A stretch of DNA of 64,000 bases from a bacterium (lineage in GTDB: Bacteria > Planctomycetota > Planctomycetia > Planctomycetales > Planctomycetaceae), in the NCBI GenBank assembly GCA_016124895.1, contig WGMU01000021.1, positions 1 to 64,000 on the forward strand, read 5' to 3'. Positions within the stretch are counted from its first letter, which is position 1. Each line of letters opens with the position of its first letter. The position numbers and the translations under genes are program-made. Shown piece by piece: positions 43,720-56,199 of the stretch. The notes under the pieces were generated by a model, which worked only from the letters and a program-made list of their open reading frames with translations, did not search any database and was not told the DNA's origin.

Positions 43720-44205
43720 TCAGTTGGGGCGGACTCGAAACAGCGGCTGGCCGGACTCAACCGGATCACCATTATTGACAAGGATTTCTTCAATCGTGCC
43801 GCTGACGTCCGCTGTGATCTGATTGAAGACTTTCATCGCCTCAACGATACAGACAACAGTGTCCGGTCCAACTTTCGACCCCTTCTGCACAAACACCGGG
43901 TCTTCCGGGCTGGGTGACGAATAAAACGTTCCGACAATCGGGCTCTTGATTGCGGGCAGGTCGCTGGCAGGGGCAGGCGTCGGTGCTGCGTGAGCTGCCG
44001 GTGCCGCTGCAACTGCCACAGGTGCGGGAGCCGGAGCGGCTGGAACGTACTGGACAGTCTCCTGACCACCGCGTCGCAACCGCCACTGCTCGGAGCCATG
44101 ACGAAGATGAACTTCGCTCAGCCCGTGCTTTTCCATCAGCTCAATCAGTTCCTTGAGCTTTTCGAGATTGAAGGACTCGCTCGCAGTTCCAGCATTCTCA
44201 GCCAT
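43720..44205 (-). CDS. accB: biotin carboxyl carrier protein of acetyl-CoA carboxylase
   Basis: A 161-residue carrier that shuttles carboxybiotin between AccC and the carboxyltransferase. An N-terminal helix-rich part ([21 protein letters not shown]) is joined by an Ala/Pro linker (about 50-85) to the biotinyl domain, which begins [15 protein letters not shown]. The biotin-accepting Lys is about residue 125 in EAMKV, 36 residues from the C-terminus as usual. AAGGG precedes the ATG by 8 bases. It is the first gene of the accB-accC order and no other gene of the complex (accA, accD) is in the window. Confidence 0.95.
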   Translation of the reverse strand: MAENAGTASESFNLEKLKELIELMEKHGLSEVHLRHGSEQWRLRRGGQETVQYVPAAPAPAPVAVAAAPAAHAAPTPAPASDLPAIKSPIVGTFYSSPSPEDPVFVQKGSKVGPDTVVCIVEAMKVFNQITADVSGTIEEILVNNGDPVESGQPLFRVRPN

Positions 44206-44468
44206 ATGGCAAACCCTTTTCGGGGGAACGGGTTACGGAGTCGAGAAGAACCTGTCACGGTTTCAGTCACCAGACCGGCAGTTCTGAGAAAAGCGTCACT
44301 GGATGTCAGCATTTCCCTGGCACGCGCAAATCAGCGCGCGATGCTACTCGTGACCTGACGGTGTTTCAACTCAGCCGGATCGACTCAGTTTTCGGAACTC
44401 GCACGCCTATAACGCGTTACGAATCACTGATACGTCCATTGGACGAGTCATTGTCTCAGACGGTGAGA

Positions 44469-45053
44469 TCACCGCAGCCGGCCGTAGTAAAACTCGGCAA
44501 GATCAACAGCATTCAGAATCTGCCCTGTCCGGTCGATTTCGCGACCGTTCTCCAGCAGGACGATCGTCGGCAACGCCGTGATTCCATAGCGGGAAATCAG
44601 GTCCGGATGCTGATCCGAATCGACCAGTCGGAAGTGATCGGTGTTCTGCTCGCCAATCCGCCAGTTGACTTCACGCAGCTTCGGCCAGGCAGGATTCAAC
44701 AACTGGCAGGCGCCACACCAGGTCGCCTTGAAAACCAGGATCTGACGTTTGGGAACTCTGGGAGTCGCCGGCACGTCGGGAGCCTGGTCAGAATCCTGCA
44801 CAGCGGCGGCCTGGGCAGTTGCCTTTGCTGCTTCCTGAGCATCGAGTGCGAAACCTGTCAGATCAATCATCTGACCGCTGATCGTCGACGGCGCCGACGT
44901 CCCATCGGACGGGAGCGTCGGTGCGAGACTGGCTCGCGATTCGTTGACTGCTGTTTGAGCGGACGCTGCCGCAGTTGAACTCAAATCTGATTTCGAGGGG
45001 ACCATCGACACGCTCAGCAGTGTGCCGATCAGTAAACCGCTGATTGGATTCAT
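44469..45053 (-). CDS. exported thioredoxin-like protein
   Basis: A 194-residue protein. A hydrophobic N-terminus (MNPISGLLIGTLLSVSM) suggests export or anchoring, followed by a Ser/Thr/Ala-rich linker. The thioredoxin domain (about 102-190) has LVFKATWCGACQLLNPAWP, the redox CGAC site in a WCxxC context, the cis-Pro in ITALPTIVLLENG, and a closing helix. CGAC rather than CGPC fits thiol-disulfide proteins outside the cytoplasm. The Met at 45053 is preferred since AGGA lies about 9 bases upstream, too close to the ATG at 45062. The redox partner is not identifiable here. Confidence 0.85.
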   Translation of the reverse strand: MNPISGLLIGTLLSVSMVPSKSDLSSTAAASAQTAVNESRASLAPTLPSDGTSAPSTISGQMIDLTGFALDAQEAAKATAQAAAVQDSDQAPDVPATPRVPKRQILVFKATWCGACQLLNPAWPKLREVNWRIGEQNTDHFRLVDSDQHPDLISRYGITALPTIVLLENGREIDRTGQILNAVDLAEFYYGRLR

Positions 45054-45479
45054 GGATGCCATCCTGACATAAACATGTTTCGAGACGGTGCGAACGCGGA
45101 CCGTCCGCGGGATCTGTACCGAAGTGGCGCCGGTGATCGACAGACGCGACGTCAGCAGGACAGTCGCGCGAGCGATCAGGAACAGATCGCTCGTCAGGCA
45201 GAGGCCCGTTGGCAGCAGCCGGATTTCGGTCAGAATCCGACAGCGCCCACATCTCAGAGGTCAATCGGGGCGGGACATTGGCGAAATCCCCCGGCCGCTG
45301 CAATCGTTAATCTTCAACTTCTCCAACTTCTTTCACCCGGTCGTCTGAATCTGTCCGAGCTGCTCAGAATCTCCAGAAACCTGCGAACGCGGATTTTCCC
45401 ACCCCTGTCCCACCGCGACCGAAATTGAAGTCAAGGCGTTAACCCGAGGCTCCAGGAGCCAACTCCAGAAAGCACTGTA
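45054..45479. other. divergent intergenic region, no gene recognised
   Basis: A 426-bp gap between the leftward thioredoxin-like gene and rightward rtcB, presumably with both promoters. Frames in it are short and Arg-rich. Only a small palindrome (gcgga-ccg-tccgc near 45103) was seen. No RtcR regulator gene and no clear sigma-54 promoter were found next to rtcB. Confidence 0.45.
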
Positions 45480-46943
45480 ATGGGCAAGTCAGATTTCACC
45501 GGACCGCTTGAACGCGTCAACGAGTACCTGTGGCGGATTCCGCGATCCTATAAGCCGGAGATGCGCGTCGACGGTCTGATTTACGCCAGCGATGCACTGG
45601 TGGAACTGCTCCGTGGCGATCAGGCACCCGAGCAGGTGGCGAATGTCGCAACACTGCCTGGGATTCAGGTCGCAAGTCTCGCCATGCCGGACATTCACTG
45701 GGGTTACGGTTTCACCATCGGCGGCGTCTGCGCGACCGATCCAGATGAAGGCGGCGTCATCTCGCCGGGGGGCGTCGGTTACGACATCAACTGCGGCGTC
45801 CGACTGATTCGCTCGAACCTGTTCTACCAGGACGTCAAGCCGTTTCAGCAGCGGCTGGTCGACGAACTCTTCAAAGCCGTGCCGACGGGCACCGGCCGCA
45901 AGGGCAAGTACCGCTTCGAGCCCAACGAACTGCGGCGGCTGATGGGTGAGGGTGTTCCATTTCTCAAGGACCGCGGACTCGCCACTGACGCCGACATCGA
46001 ATTCACTGAGGCTCATGGCTGCCTGGACGGCGCCGATCCAGACCTCGTCAGTGATCGCGCTCTCGAACGCGGCGCCAGTCAGTGCGGAACGCTGGGGTCG
46101 GGAAACCACTTCCTCGAAGTGCAGATCGTCGACTCAATCTTCGATGCGCACGCTGCCGAAGTCATGGGCCTCGAAAAAGACATGGTCTGCGTGATGATCC
46201 ACTCCGGTTCACGCGGACTCGGTTATCAGGTCTGCGATGATGCACTGCGACTGCTCCGCGGAATCCCCGAGAAATATGGAATCGAACTGCCCGACAGGCA
46301 GCTTGCGTGTGCTCCGGTCAACAGCCCGGAAGGCAGCCATTACCTCGGAGCAATGCGGGCCGCAGCCAATTATGCGTGGTGTAACCGCCAGCTTCTGATG
46401 TGGCAGGCGCGCGAGGTCTTCGCGCGCGTCTTCGACGATTCCTGGCAGAGTCTGCAGATGGGTCTGGTCTACGACGTCGCGCACAACATCGCGAAGTTCG
46501 AGGAGCACTCAATCGAGGCGGCACGCAAGCGCGTCTGGGTCCATCGCAAAGGCGCGACGCGTGCATTTCCGCCCGGCCATCCCGAGATTCCCGATCGTTA
46601 TCGCGAGATCGGACAACCCGTCCTCATCCCCGGCGACATGGGCCGCGCGAGCTGGGTGCTTGTCGGACAGCCGGGCAGCATGGAGCAGACGTTTGGCACG
46701 ACCTGTCACGGCGCCGGCCGCGTGATGAGCCGCACAAAAGCCGTCCGCGAAGCCAAAGGCCGCCGCATTGACCAGGAGCTGAAGCAGCGCGGGGTGATCG
46801 CTCGCGCCCAGAGCTGGAAGGGCCTCGCCGAAGAACAGCCCGACGCCTACAAGGACGTCAACCTGGTCGTCGATGTCGTCCACTCCGCTGGCCTGTCAAA
46901 GAAGGTCGCCCGGATGCGCCCGATTGGAGTCATCAAGGGGTGA
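45480..46943 (+). CDS. rtcB: RNA-splicing ligase RtcB
   Basis: A 487-residue GTP- and Mn-dependent ligase joining RNA 2',3'-cyclic phosphate or 3'-phosphate ends to 5'-OH ends, used in RNA repair and tRNA maintenance. Signature blocks are MPDIHWGYGFTIGGV, GGVGYDINCGVRLIRS (Cys and Asp metal ligands), GTLGSGNHFLEVQ, VCVMIHSGSRGLGYQ and TTCHGAGRVMSRTKA, whose His accepts GMP. The C-terminus reads ARMRPIGVIKG, typical of the family, and length is normal for this subtype. It is monocistronic; the archease partner is not present. Confidence 0.96.
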   Translation: MGKSDFTGPLERVNEYLWRIPRSYKPEMRVDGLIYASDALVELLRGDQAPEQVANVATLPGIQVASLAMPDIHWGYGFTIGGVCATDPDEGGVISPGGVGYDINCGVRLIRSNLFYQDVKPFQQRLVDELFKAVPTGTGRKGKYRFEPNELRRLMGEGVPFLKDRGLATDADIEFTEAHGCLDGADPDLVSDRALERGASQCGTLGSGNHFLEVQIVDSIFDAHAAEVMGLEKDMVCVMIHSGSRGLGYQVCDDALRLLRGIPEKYGIELPDRQLACAPVNSPEGSHYLGAMRAAANYAWCNRQLLMWQAREVFARVFDDSWQSLQMGLVYDVAHNIAKFEEHSIEAARKRVWVHRKGATRAFPPGHPEIPDRYREIGQPVLIPGDMGRASWVLVGQPGSMEQTFGTTCHGAGRVMSRTKAVREAKGRRIDQELKQRGVIARAQSWKGLAEEQPDAYKDVNLVVDVVHSAGLSKKVARMRPIGVIKG

Positions 46944-47026
46944 TGCCTTCGTTTTGTCGTGAAGCTGTGGCTGAACCAGCGCGACGGGCCTGCCTCGCGG
47001 AACGAGGCGCCACTGTGCGTTCCAAC

Positions 47027-47887
47027 TTATCGCACCGCCGGCTCAGCGTCGAAAACGGCGTCCTCCACGTCGACGCCCGCGGCTTCCTGGATCAGCATCG
47101 AGAAATCGCGATTCGCCCGAGTCTCAGCGCCGATTACTCGCACGCGTGAGCTGCCGGCGACGGTCAGGCCGGCGCGACCGTTTTCCACCAGCGTGACGTT
47201 TCTCAGCGTCACGTTTGACGCGCGGTCATGGACATTGATCCCGTCGAGCCGGAAGTGCTGAATGGTGAGGTTCGAAATCACGACGTGCCGCACGTCGCAC
47301 AGCGTGATACCGCACTGCTTCTGAGCAATCCCGAACGACTGCTCGCGCGGATCGGCGTTGTGTTCCGCCTGAAAGTACATCACGCCGCGCCAGACACACC
47401 ACTGATTTTCATTCAGCTCCGGAAGTTCATGCCAGACGCCTCCCTCTGTCGCTCGCAGTTCGGAAACGGCCGCACCATCTTTCACCAGTTGATAGTGCCC
47501 CTTGCGGTACGGAGTCACCTTCCACAGGTCACTGCCGACCTCTTCCCAGGCTTCAAACGGCAGCGCCATTGCCCCGGACAAAACCGCTCCGTTGCCTTCG
47601 ACACGAAACGGCCGCGCTGCACTGCCACTCGCCCGCCGCCCGTCCAGCGTCACTTCATCGAAGTACGGTGCTCCGGTATTCGCCAGCACAATGACGTCCG
47701 ACTGTGACGCCAGCCGCAGCGCCCGCGAGATCGTCCGCACAGGCCCGGCAAATGTGCCGATCGTCTCGGACGCACTGCCGTCGTTGCGGTCCGCTCCAGT
47801 CTCGTTATTCACGAAGATGTTCTCTGCGAGCACGGAGCAGGGAGCAGCGAACAGAGCCAGCATCACAATCGCCAGAGTCAGTCTCAT
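47027..47887 (-). CDS. exported right-handed beta-helix protein
   Basis: A 286-residue secreted protein. MRLTLAIVMLALFAAPCSVLA is a signal peptide. IFVNNETGADRNDGSASETIGTF is the usual opening of pectate-lyase-like beta-helix proteins, and the second half shows regular coils (VVISNLTIQHFRLDGINVHDR, VTLRNVTLVENGRAGLTVAG). Members bind or cleave polysaccharides. It ends abruptly after DAEPAVR, shorter than most relatives (over 400 residues), so C-terminal coils may have been lost. It is convergent with rtcB. Confidence 0.75.
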   Translation of the reverse strand: MRLTLAIVMLALFAAPCSVLAENIFVNNETGADRNDGSASETIGTFAGPVRTISRALRLASQSDVIVLANTGAPYFDEVTLDGRRASGSAARPFRVEGNGAVLSGAMALPFEAWEEVGSDLWKVTPYRKGHYQLVKDGAAVSELRATEGGVWHELPELNENQWCVWRGVMYFQAEHNADPREQSFGIAQKQCGITLCDVRHVVISNLTIQHFRLDGINVHDRASNVTLRNVTLVENGRAGLTVAGSSRVRVIGAETRANRDFSMLIQEAAGVDVEDAVFDAEPAVR

Positions 47888-47913
47888 TGCGGCATTCTCG
47901 TGTCGAGGTCATT

Positions 47914-47970
47914 GCGTGTGCCACTGGCTCTGCAGTGTCTGAGCCCACTGGCAGAGCCGGTGGCACACGC
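47914..47970. repeat. long imperfect palindrome, core gtgccactg
   Basis: Arms 47914-47933 and 47951-47970 are 20 bases each with a single difference, around a 17-base loop. The arm contains gtgccactggctctgc. It lies between the beta-helix gene and the dehydrogenase gene, both on the minus strand. No T-run follows on either side. The core gtgccactg recurs in the palindrome at 62692-62752, so the two look like copies of a dispersed REP-like element. Confidence 0.7.
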
Positions 47971-48075
47971 CGGAACAGACTTGATGCGCCGGAACCTGAC
48001 GCGCACTCGCGGAAGCATCAGATCGAACATCGGCAAACGGCGGCTCCCCTGCCCCGACCGATCCGCGATGAAGCC

Positions 48076-49026
48076 TCACTTCACAACAACGCGGTACGGC
48101 AGTTCGGTCCCGGCAAGACCTGCCGCCAGGTTCTCAACCGTCATTTCCAGCATTCTTTGCCTGGTCCGGTGAGACGCGCTGCCCAGGTGCGGTGCGATGA
48201 CCAGGTTCTTCAGAGTCAGCAACGGATGATCGCGCGGCAGCGGTTCGGGATCCGTGACGTCCAGAGCAGCGCCGCGGATGCGCCCAGCTTTGAGGATTTC
48301 GTAAAGGTCGTCGGTTTTAACGACGGGGCCGCGGGCCATGTTGATCAGCGTCGCCGATGGTTTCATCAGTTCGAGCTGCTCGCGGCCGATCAGGCCCGAC
48401 GTCTCAGAAGTCAGCGGGCAGTTCAGTGCGACGAAGTCACTCTCGCGGAGCAGATCGTCGAGCGATCGATACTCGACTCCCAGTTCGGCCTCGGCCGCTT
48501 CGTCGCGCCGCCGGTTGTGGTAGAGGATCGGCATCTCAAACGCGCGCGCCCGCTTCGCGACTTCCTTACCAATCCGCCCCATCCCAACGATCCCCAGCGT
48601 GCTGCCGGTGACCTCGTGCCCGATCAGAATCGACGGGTCGTAATGTGTGAACTCGGGACCGCGCGCGAACTCGTCGCCAATCACGATGTTCCGCGCTGAG
48701 GCCATCAGCAGTGCGATCGTCATGTCGGCGGTTGCTGCGTCCAGACAACCCGGCGTATTGCCGACGGGGATGCCTCGCGCCGCGGCATCCGCGACGACGA
48801 TATGGTCAACGCCGACGCCGTGATTGCTGATGACCTTGAGATTCGGCATCCGGTCCATCAGCGCGCCGTCAACGCGCGGATGCCCGTACGTGATGACACC
48901 AACGCTGTTCACCAGCGCGGACGATCCCTCAGTCTCGTCCCACGGAAAAATCTGATAGCCATCTCCCAGCAGATCGAGCAGCGGTTGCGGAAGTCCGTCT
49001 CCCATGATCGGTATCAGTGCAGTCAT
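48076..49026 (-). CDS. D-2-hydroxyacid dehydrogenase (glyoxylate/hydroxypyruvate reductase-like)
   Basis: A 316-residue NAD(P)-dependent oxidoreductase of the D-isomer 2-hydroxyacid family. The substrate-side motif NHGVGVDHI is near 89, the Rossmann loop [13 protein letters not shown] lies near 145, and the following strand ends HNRRR, with Arg residues that favour NADPH. Catalytic residues are Arg in INMARGPVV, Glu in VTDPEPLP and His in APHLGSAS. Length is right for glyoxylate/hydroxypyruvate reductases and too short for SerA with ACT domain. Exact substrate is unresolved. It is divergent from the DUF1080 gene. Confidence 0.88.
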   Translation of the reverse strand: MTALIPIMGDGLPQPLLDLLGDGYQIFPWDETEGSSALVNSVGVITYGHPRVDGALMDRMPNLKVISNHGVGVDHIVVADAAARGIPVGNTPGCLDAATADMTIALLMASARNIVIGDEFARGPEFTHYDPSILIGHEVTGSTLGIVGMGRIGKEVAKRARAFEMPILYHNRRRDEAAEAELGVEYRSLDDLLRESDFVALNCPLTSETSGLIGREQLELMKPSATLINMARGPVVKTDDLYEILKAGRIRGAALDVTDPEPLPRDHPLLTLKNLVIAPHLGSASHRTRQRMLEMTVENLAAGLAGTELPYRVVVK

Positions 49027-49074
49027 CGGATCACTTTCTGATTCGTAAGACAGCGTGGCGCGGAGACGCAGGGG

Positions 49075-49143
49075 GTCGGGAGTCTTTTTCGGTCAACGGC
49101 AATTGGCAGCAAGTGAAGCTGCACACCCAAAAAGACTCCCGAC
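49075..49143. repeat. perfect 15-bp inverted repeat in divergent gap
   Basis: Arms 49075-49089 (gtcgggagtcttttt) and 49129-49143 are perfectly complementary, spaced by 39 bases; weaker pairing continues outward (gcagg/cctgc). It lies upstream of both flanking genes, so it is unlikely to be their terminator. Confidence 0.75.
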
Positions 49144-49309
49144 TCCTGCACCATGCGCGACCCAGTCAGCACACGGCGGTCGCTCGACAGTCTGAAGTGA
49201 ACGACCTACGCTGGCAAACCTCTGGCAGCCGGCCTTCCTGACGAACGCCCGTGTCGCCCCGGCTGCCGGTACGCCCGCCTCATTCGCCTCACAATTCCGG
49301 GAGATCCAG

Positions 49310-50629
49310 ATGTCGCTCACAGTTCGCCTTGTTCTGCTGGCTCTGGCCGTTGCCGTTGCGCCGGTCACAGGCCTCGTTGCCGACGACGCAAAGCAGAACG
49401 TTCCGCCGGAAGGTTACACCGCTCTGTTCAACGGCAAAGACCTGTCCGGCTGGCGCGGCCTCAATATGAGCCCCTACAAGCTCGCGGACATGTCCGAAGC
49501 AGACCGCGATGCCATGTGGAAAAAGAACTGGGAAGATGTGACACAGCACTGGTCCGTCGATAACGGCGAACTCGTCAACGACGGCCACGGCGTCTATCTG
49601 ACGACGGCTGCTGACTACACGAACTACGACCTGTGGATTGATTACAAGACGGTCGCAAAGGCGGACTCAGGCATCTATCTGAAGGCGACTCCGCAGGTCC
49701 AGATCTGGGACTATACCGACGAAGGCAAGTTCAAGCTGGGTGCGGACAAAGGCTCCGGCGGACTGTGGAACAACAATCCAGGCAACCCCGGCAAGGATCC
49801 GCTGGTTCTCGCCGACAAGCCGTTTGGCGAGTGGAACCGGTTCCACATTCGTCAGATCGGTGCCCGTACCTGGGTCTGGCTGAATGGCAAACTCGTCGTC
49901 GACGGCGCGATCCATGACAACTACTGGGATCGTACGAAACCGCTGATCCCGTCCGGACCAATCCAGTTGCAGACGCATGGCGGCGAGATCCGGTGGCGAA
50001 ACATCTTCCTGCACGAGATCGGTGCTGAGGAAGCCGCCAGCCTGCTCGCCGGCAGCGACGACGGTTTCCAGTCAATCTTCAACGGTAAGGACTTTGAAGG
50101 CTGGGCCGGACCGACTGAGAACTACGAAGTCGTCGACGGCACCGTCCGCTGCAAGCAAGGCAAAGGCGGCACGATCTACTGGAACGAAACGCTGACCGAT
50201 TTCGTTGCCCGCCTCGAATTCAAAGTTCCGCCTGGCGGCAACAATGGTCTGGCGATCCGCTACCCTGGCAGTGGCGACACGGCGTACGTCGGCATGTGCG
50301 AACTGCAGGTGCTCGACAATACCGCTGATAAGTACGCGAAACTCGATCCGCGCCAGTATCACGGTTCGATTTACGGCGCCGTCGCCGCTCATCGTGGTTA
50401 TCAGCGCCCAGTCGGCGAGTGGAATTACCAGGAAGTCACTGTCAAAGGCTCACGCATCACTGTCGAGCTGAACGGAACAGTGATCACCGATGCCGACGTC
50501 AGCGAAGTCAAAGAATTCATGGGCAAGACGGCACATACCGGCATCAACCGGAAAGACGGCTTCTTCGGCTTCGCCGGCCACGGCGACGCAGTTCAGTTCC
50601 GCAATGTGCGGATTAAGAAGCTGCAGTAG
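49310..50629 (+). CDS. secreted protein with two DUF1080 (3-keto-disaccharide hydrolase-type) domains
   Basis: A 439-residue exported protein. Signal peptide MSLTVRLVLLALAVAVAPVTG is followed by two tandem concanavalin-like DUF1080 domains. The first (about 35-235) starts GYTALFNGKDLSGWRGLN and contains KADSGIYLKATPQVQIWD. The second (about 248-438) starts FQSIFNGKDFEGWAGPTENYEV and contains NNGLAIRYPGSGDTAY and CELQVLDN. The domain is named for 3-keto-glycoside hydrolysis. GGGAGA 6 bases upstream supports the start. Such proteins are numerous in planctomycetes and are linked to sugar breakdown. Confidence 0.9.
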   Translation: MSLTVRLVLLALAVAVAPVTGLVADDAKQNVPPEGYTALFNGKDLSGWRGLNMSPYKLADMSEADRDAMWKKNWEDVTQHWSVDNGELVNDGHGVYLTTAADYTNYDLWIDYKTVAKADSGIYLKATPQVQIWDYTDEGKFKLGADKGSGGLWNNNPGNPGKDPLVLADKPFGEWNRFHIRQIGARTWVWLNGKLVVDGAIHDNYWDRTKPLIPSGPIQLQTHGGEIRWRNIFLHEIGAEEAASLLAGSDDGFQSIFNGKDFEGWAGPTENYEVVDGTVRCKQGKGGTIYWNETLTDFVARLEFKVPPGGNNGLAIRYPGSGDTAYVGMCELQVLDNTADKYAKLDPRQYHGSIYGAVAAHRGYQRPVGEWNYQEVTVKGSRITVELNGTVITDADVSEVKEFMGKTAHTGINRKDGFFGFAGHGDAVQFRNVRIKKLQ

Positions 50630-50650
50630 GCAATCGGGAACAGCGCGTAG

Positions 50651-50671
50651 CCTCGGGCGTCTTGCCCGAGG
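50651..50671. repeat. short perfect hairpin, possible REP-like element
   Basis: cctcgggc and gcccgagg pair perfectly around a 5-base loop, 22 bp after the DUF1080 stop. No T-run follows, so it is not a standard terminator. Confidence 0.5.
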
Positions 50672-50755
50672 TACGTGTTGTCCGACAAGCAGCAATCCAC
50701 GAAAAGGCGACAGCAGGCTTGTGCCAGGCTGCTCCACATTCAGAAGAGCTTTCTG

Positions 50756-51514
50756 ATGGCGAAGAAGAAAGCCGCTGCCCGGTCAATGCCTCAGCAGATC
50801 AAATCGTTTGCCGGGCTGATTCGCGGCCACACGCCGAACGTGCAGTTGCTGGCAAAGGCGCTGCGGGCGTTTGTTCTTGATCAACTGCCGGACGCCGTCG
50901 AGAGCTTCCACACCGGGCGCGACGCCCTGGCGATTTATCGGACGGTTGGCGAAGTCTGCTGGATTCAACCGCTCAATGAGCGGTGCAACGTCTACTTCCC
51001 GCGAGGGACCGAGTTGACGGACGACGACGGACTGCTCGAAGGCACCAGCGACCGACAGCGGCACGTCAAAGTCTATTCGCTCGAACACTTTCTCGAACTG
51101 GAAGTGGCGCTGCAGGAGTGGATCCACGAATCGGTCGAACTCAATGCCACGGCGGTTGGTGACGGTCTGCCCTTTGATGAAGTGCTCGACCTGACGCGGC
51201 GCATCTGCCTGGCTCTGCCTCAGACCAAAGAAACAGTCACCTGGGGACGGCCGCATTTTCGCGTCGGCGAGAAGATTTTCTGCGGCTGCATGGCGATACA
51301 CGGCCGCGTCTGCCTGACGTTAAAGATGGAACCGCGTGAAGCGACGCTGATGCTCAAGGTTCCGGGCGTCGCCAAAGCAGCGTACAGTCGTCCGAACGAC
51401 GGCTGGGTCTCCGTCGATCCGGCAGTGTTTGACGACTGGGACGAAATCGCGCGACTGATTCTCGACAGCTTTCGGCTGATCGCTCCGAAGAAAATCGCGG
51501 CTCTGCTTGACTGA
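50756..51514 (+). CDS. DUF1801-like plus MmcQ/YjbR-like fusion protein
   Basis: A 252-residue cytoplasmic protein. The N-terminal half (about 10-120; LAKALRAFVLDQLPDAVESFHTG, IYRTVGEVCWIQPLNERCNVYF) resembles DUF1801. The C-terminal half (about 145-250; FDEVLDLTRRICLALPQTKETVTWG, KIFCGCMAIHGRVCLTLKM, WVSVDPAVFDDWDEIARLI) is an MmcQ/YjbR domain, a double-wing fold sometimes called DNA-binding. Both domains exist alone elsewhere; the role is unknown. The ATG at 50756 was chosen over that at 50675 because AGAAGAG precedes it and domain sequence follows. The aquaporin gene begins 20 bp after its stop, so they form an operon. Confidence 0.8.
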   Translation: MAKKKAAARSMPQQIKSFAGLIRGHTPNVQLLAKALRAFVLDQLPDAVESFHTGRDALAIYRTVGEVCWIQPLNERCNVYFPRGTELTDDDGLLEGTSDRQRHVKVYSLEHFLELEVALQEWIHESVELNATAVGDGLPFDEVLDLTRRICLALPQTKETVTWGRPHFRVGEKIFCGCMAIHGRVCLTLKMEPREATLMLKVPGVAKAAYSRPNDGWVSVDPAVFDDWDEIARLILDSFRLIAPKKIAALLD

Positions 51515-51534
51515 GGATTGACTGAGGACGAATC

Positions 51535-52218
51535 GTGAAAAAATACATCGCTGAAGCGCTCGGCACGTTCGCCCTGGTCGTTGCCGGCTGCGGAGCGATT
51601 GTCGTCGACGGAACAACGGGCGGAACGATCACGCATTCCGGCGTCGCATGGACGTTCGGGCTGATCGTCATGGCGATGATTTATGCGCTCGGCGACGTCT
51701 CGGGAGCGCACATCAATCCGGCGGCGACGATCAGTTTCTGGTGGGCCGGCCGTTTCGAGGGGCGGCATGTCCTGCCGTACGTTGCCGCGCAGTCTCTCGG
51801 AGCGCTCACCGCGGCGGCAATGCTGCGGCTGCTGTTTCCGGATCACGTCACGCTGGGAGCGACGTTGCCGTCCGGATCGTGGTGGCAGTCATTTGTCCTC
51901 GAAGTTCTGCTGACCTGGCTGTTGATGTTTGTCGTGCTCAACGTTTCGACCGGAGCCAAAGAGAAAGGCATCATGGCAGGTGCGGCGATTGGCGGCGTTG
52001 TTGCCCTTGAGGCAATGTTCGCCGGCCCGATCTGCGGCGCGTCGATGAATCCTGCGCGGTCGCTCGGCCCGGCGCTGATCAGCGGCCAGCTTCAGCACCT
52101 GTGGCTGTATCTGACGGCGCCGATTCTCGGCGCGATTCTCGCCGTCTTCTCCTGCTGCTCAGTTCAGGAAAAAGGCTGCTGTACTGTCCTGCCAGGACGA
52201 AGCTGCGTCTCCGACTGA
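51535..52218 (+). CDS. aquaporin/MIP-family channel with Cys-rich tail
   Basis: A 227-residue membrane channel for water or small neutral solutes. Six hydrophobic spans and both half-helices with NPA motifs are visible (GAHINPAATISFWW near 58-70 and GASMNPARSLGPAL near 165). The start is GTG at 51535, with GAGGA 6 bases upstream; no closer ATG fits. After the last helix the tail reads FSCCSVQEKGCCTVLPGRSC, five Cys in 20 residues, not typical of AqpZ. The pore may therefore be linked to metal or metalloid handling, but this is speculation. It is the second gene of the operon with the DUF1801-MmcQ fusion. Confidence 0.9.
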   Translation: MKKYIAEALGTFALVVAGCGAIVVDGTTGGTITHSGVAWTFGLIVMAMIYALGDVSGAHINPAATISFWWAGRFEGRHVLPYVAAQSLGALTAAAMLRLLFPDHVTLGATLPSGSWWQSFVLEVLLTWLLMFVVLNVSTGAKEKGIMAGAAIGGVVALEAMFAGPICGASMNPARSLGPALISGQLQHLWLYLTAPILGAILAVFSCCSVQEKGCCTVLPGRSCVSD

Positions 52219-52266
52219 GTCGCAGTGAGTCGTCGCGGCAGACACGGCGACGTTCCTGGGCGGGAA

Positions 52267-52297
52267 GCGGAAAACGTATCGGATACTGCGTTTCCGC
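52267..52297. other. hairpin in the aquaporin-metH gap
   Basis: gcggaaaacg (52267-52276) pairs with cgtttccgc (ending 52297) with one bulged base, and the inner tat/ata extends the stem. It is followed by aaagtccctt, not a T-run. It could end the aquaporin transcript or lie in the metH leader. The leader does not show the boxes of cobalamin or SAH riboswitches as far as I can judge. Confidence 0.4.
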
Positions 52298-52458
52298 AAA
52301 GTCCCTTGCCGCCTAAAGTGTGCCGCCGCGTGCTCGGAGCACCGCCAACTGCCGCATCGAAATTGACTGATCGCTGAGTGACCGAACGGGCTCCGCAACC
52401 GCGGTGTCCTGCTGCCGGCGCGAGTCCTCAGCCCCCATCTCCCGGCCCGAAGTCCAAC

Positions 52459-56160
<3,702 letters not shown>

Positions 56161-56199
56161 TCCAGCGACCAGCCTGCCAAGCGCGACGCCGCCTTCGGC

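Noticed and set aside
52219-52458. Cobalamin or SAH riboswitch ahead of metH
   Set aside because: The gap is only 240 bp and I could not find a B12-box or SAH consensus; only one plain hairpin at 52267-52297 was seen.
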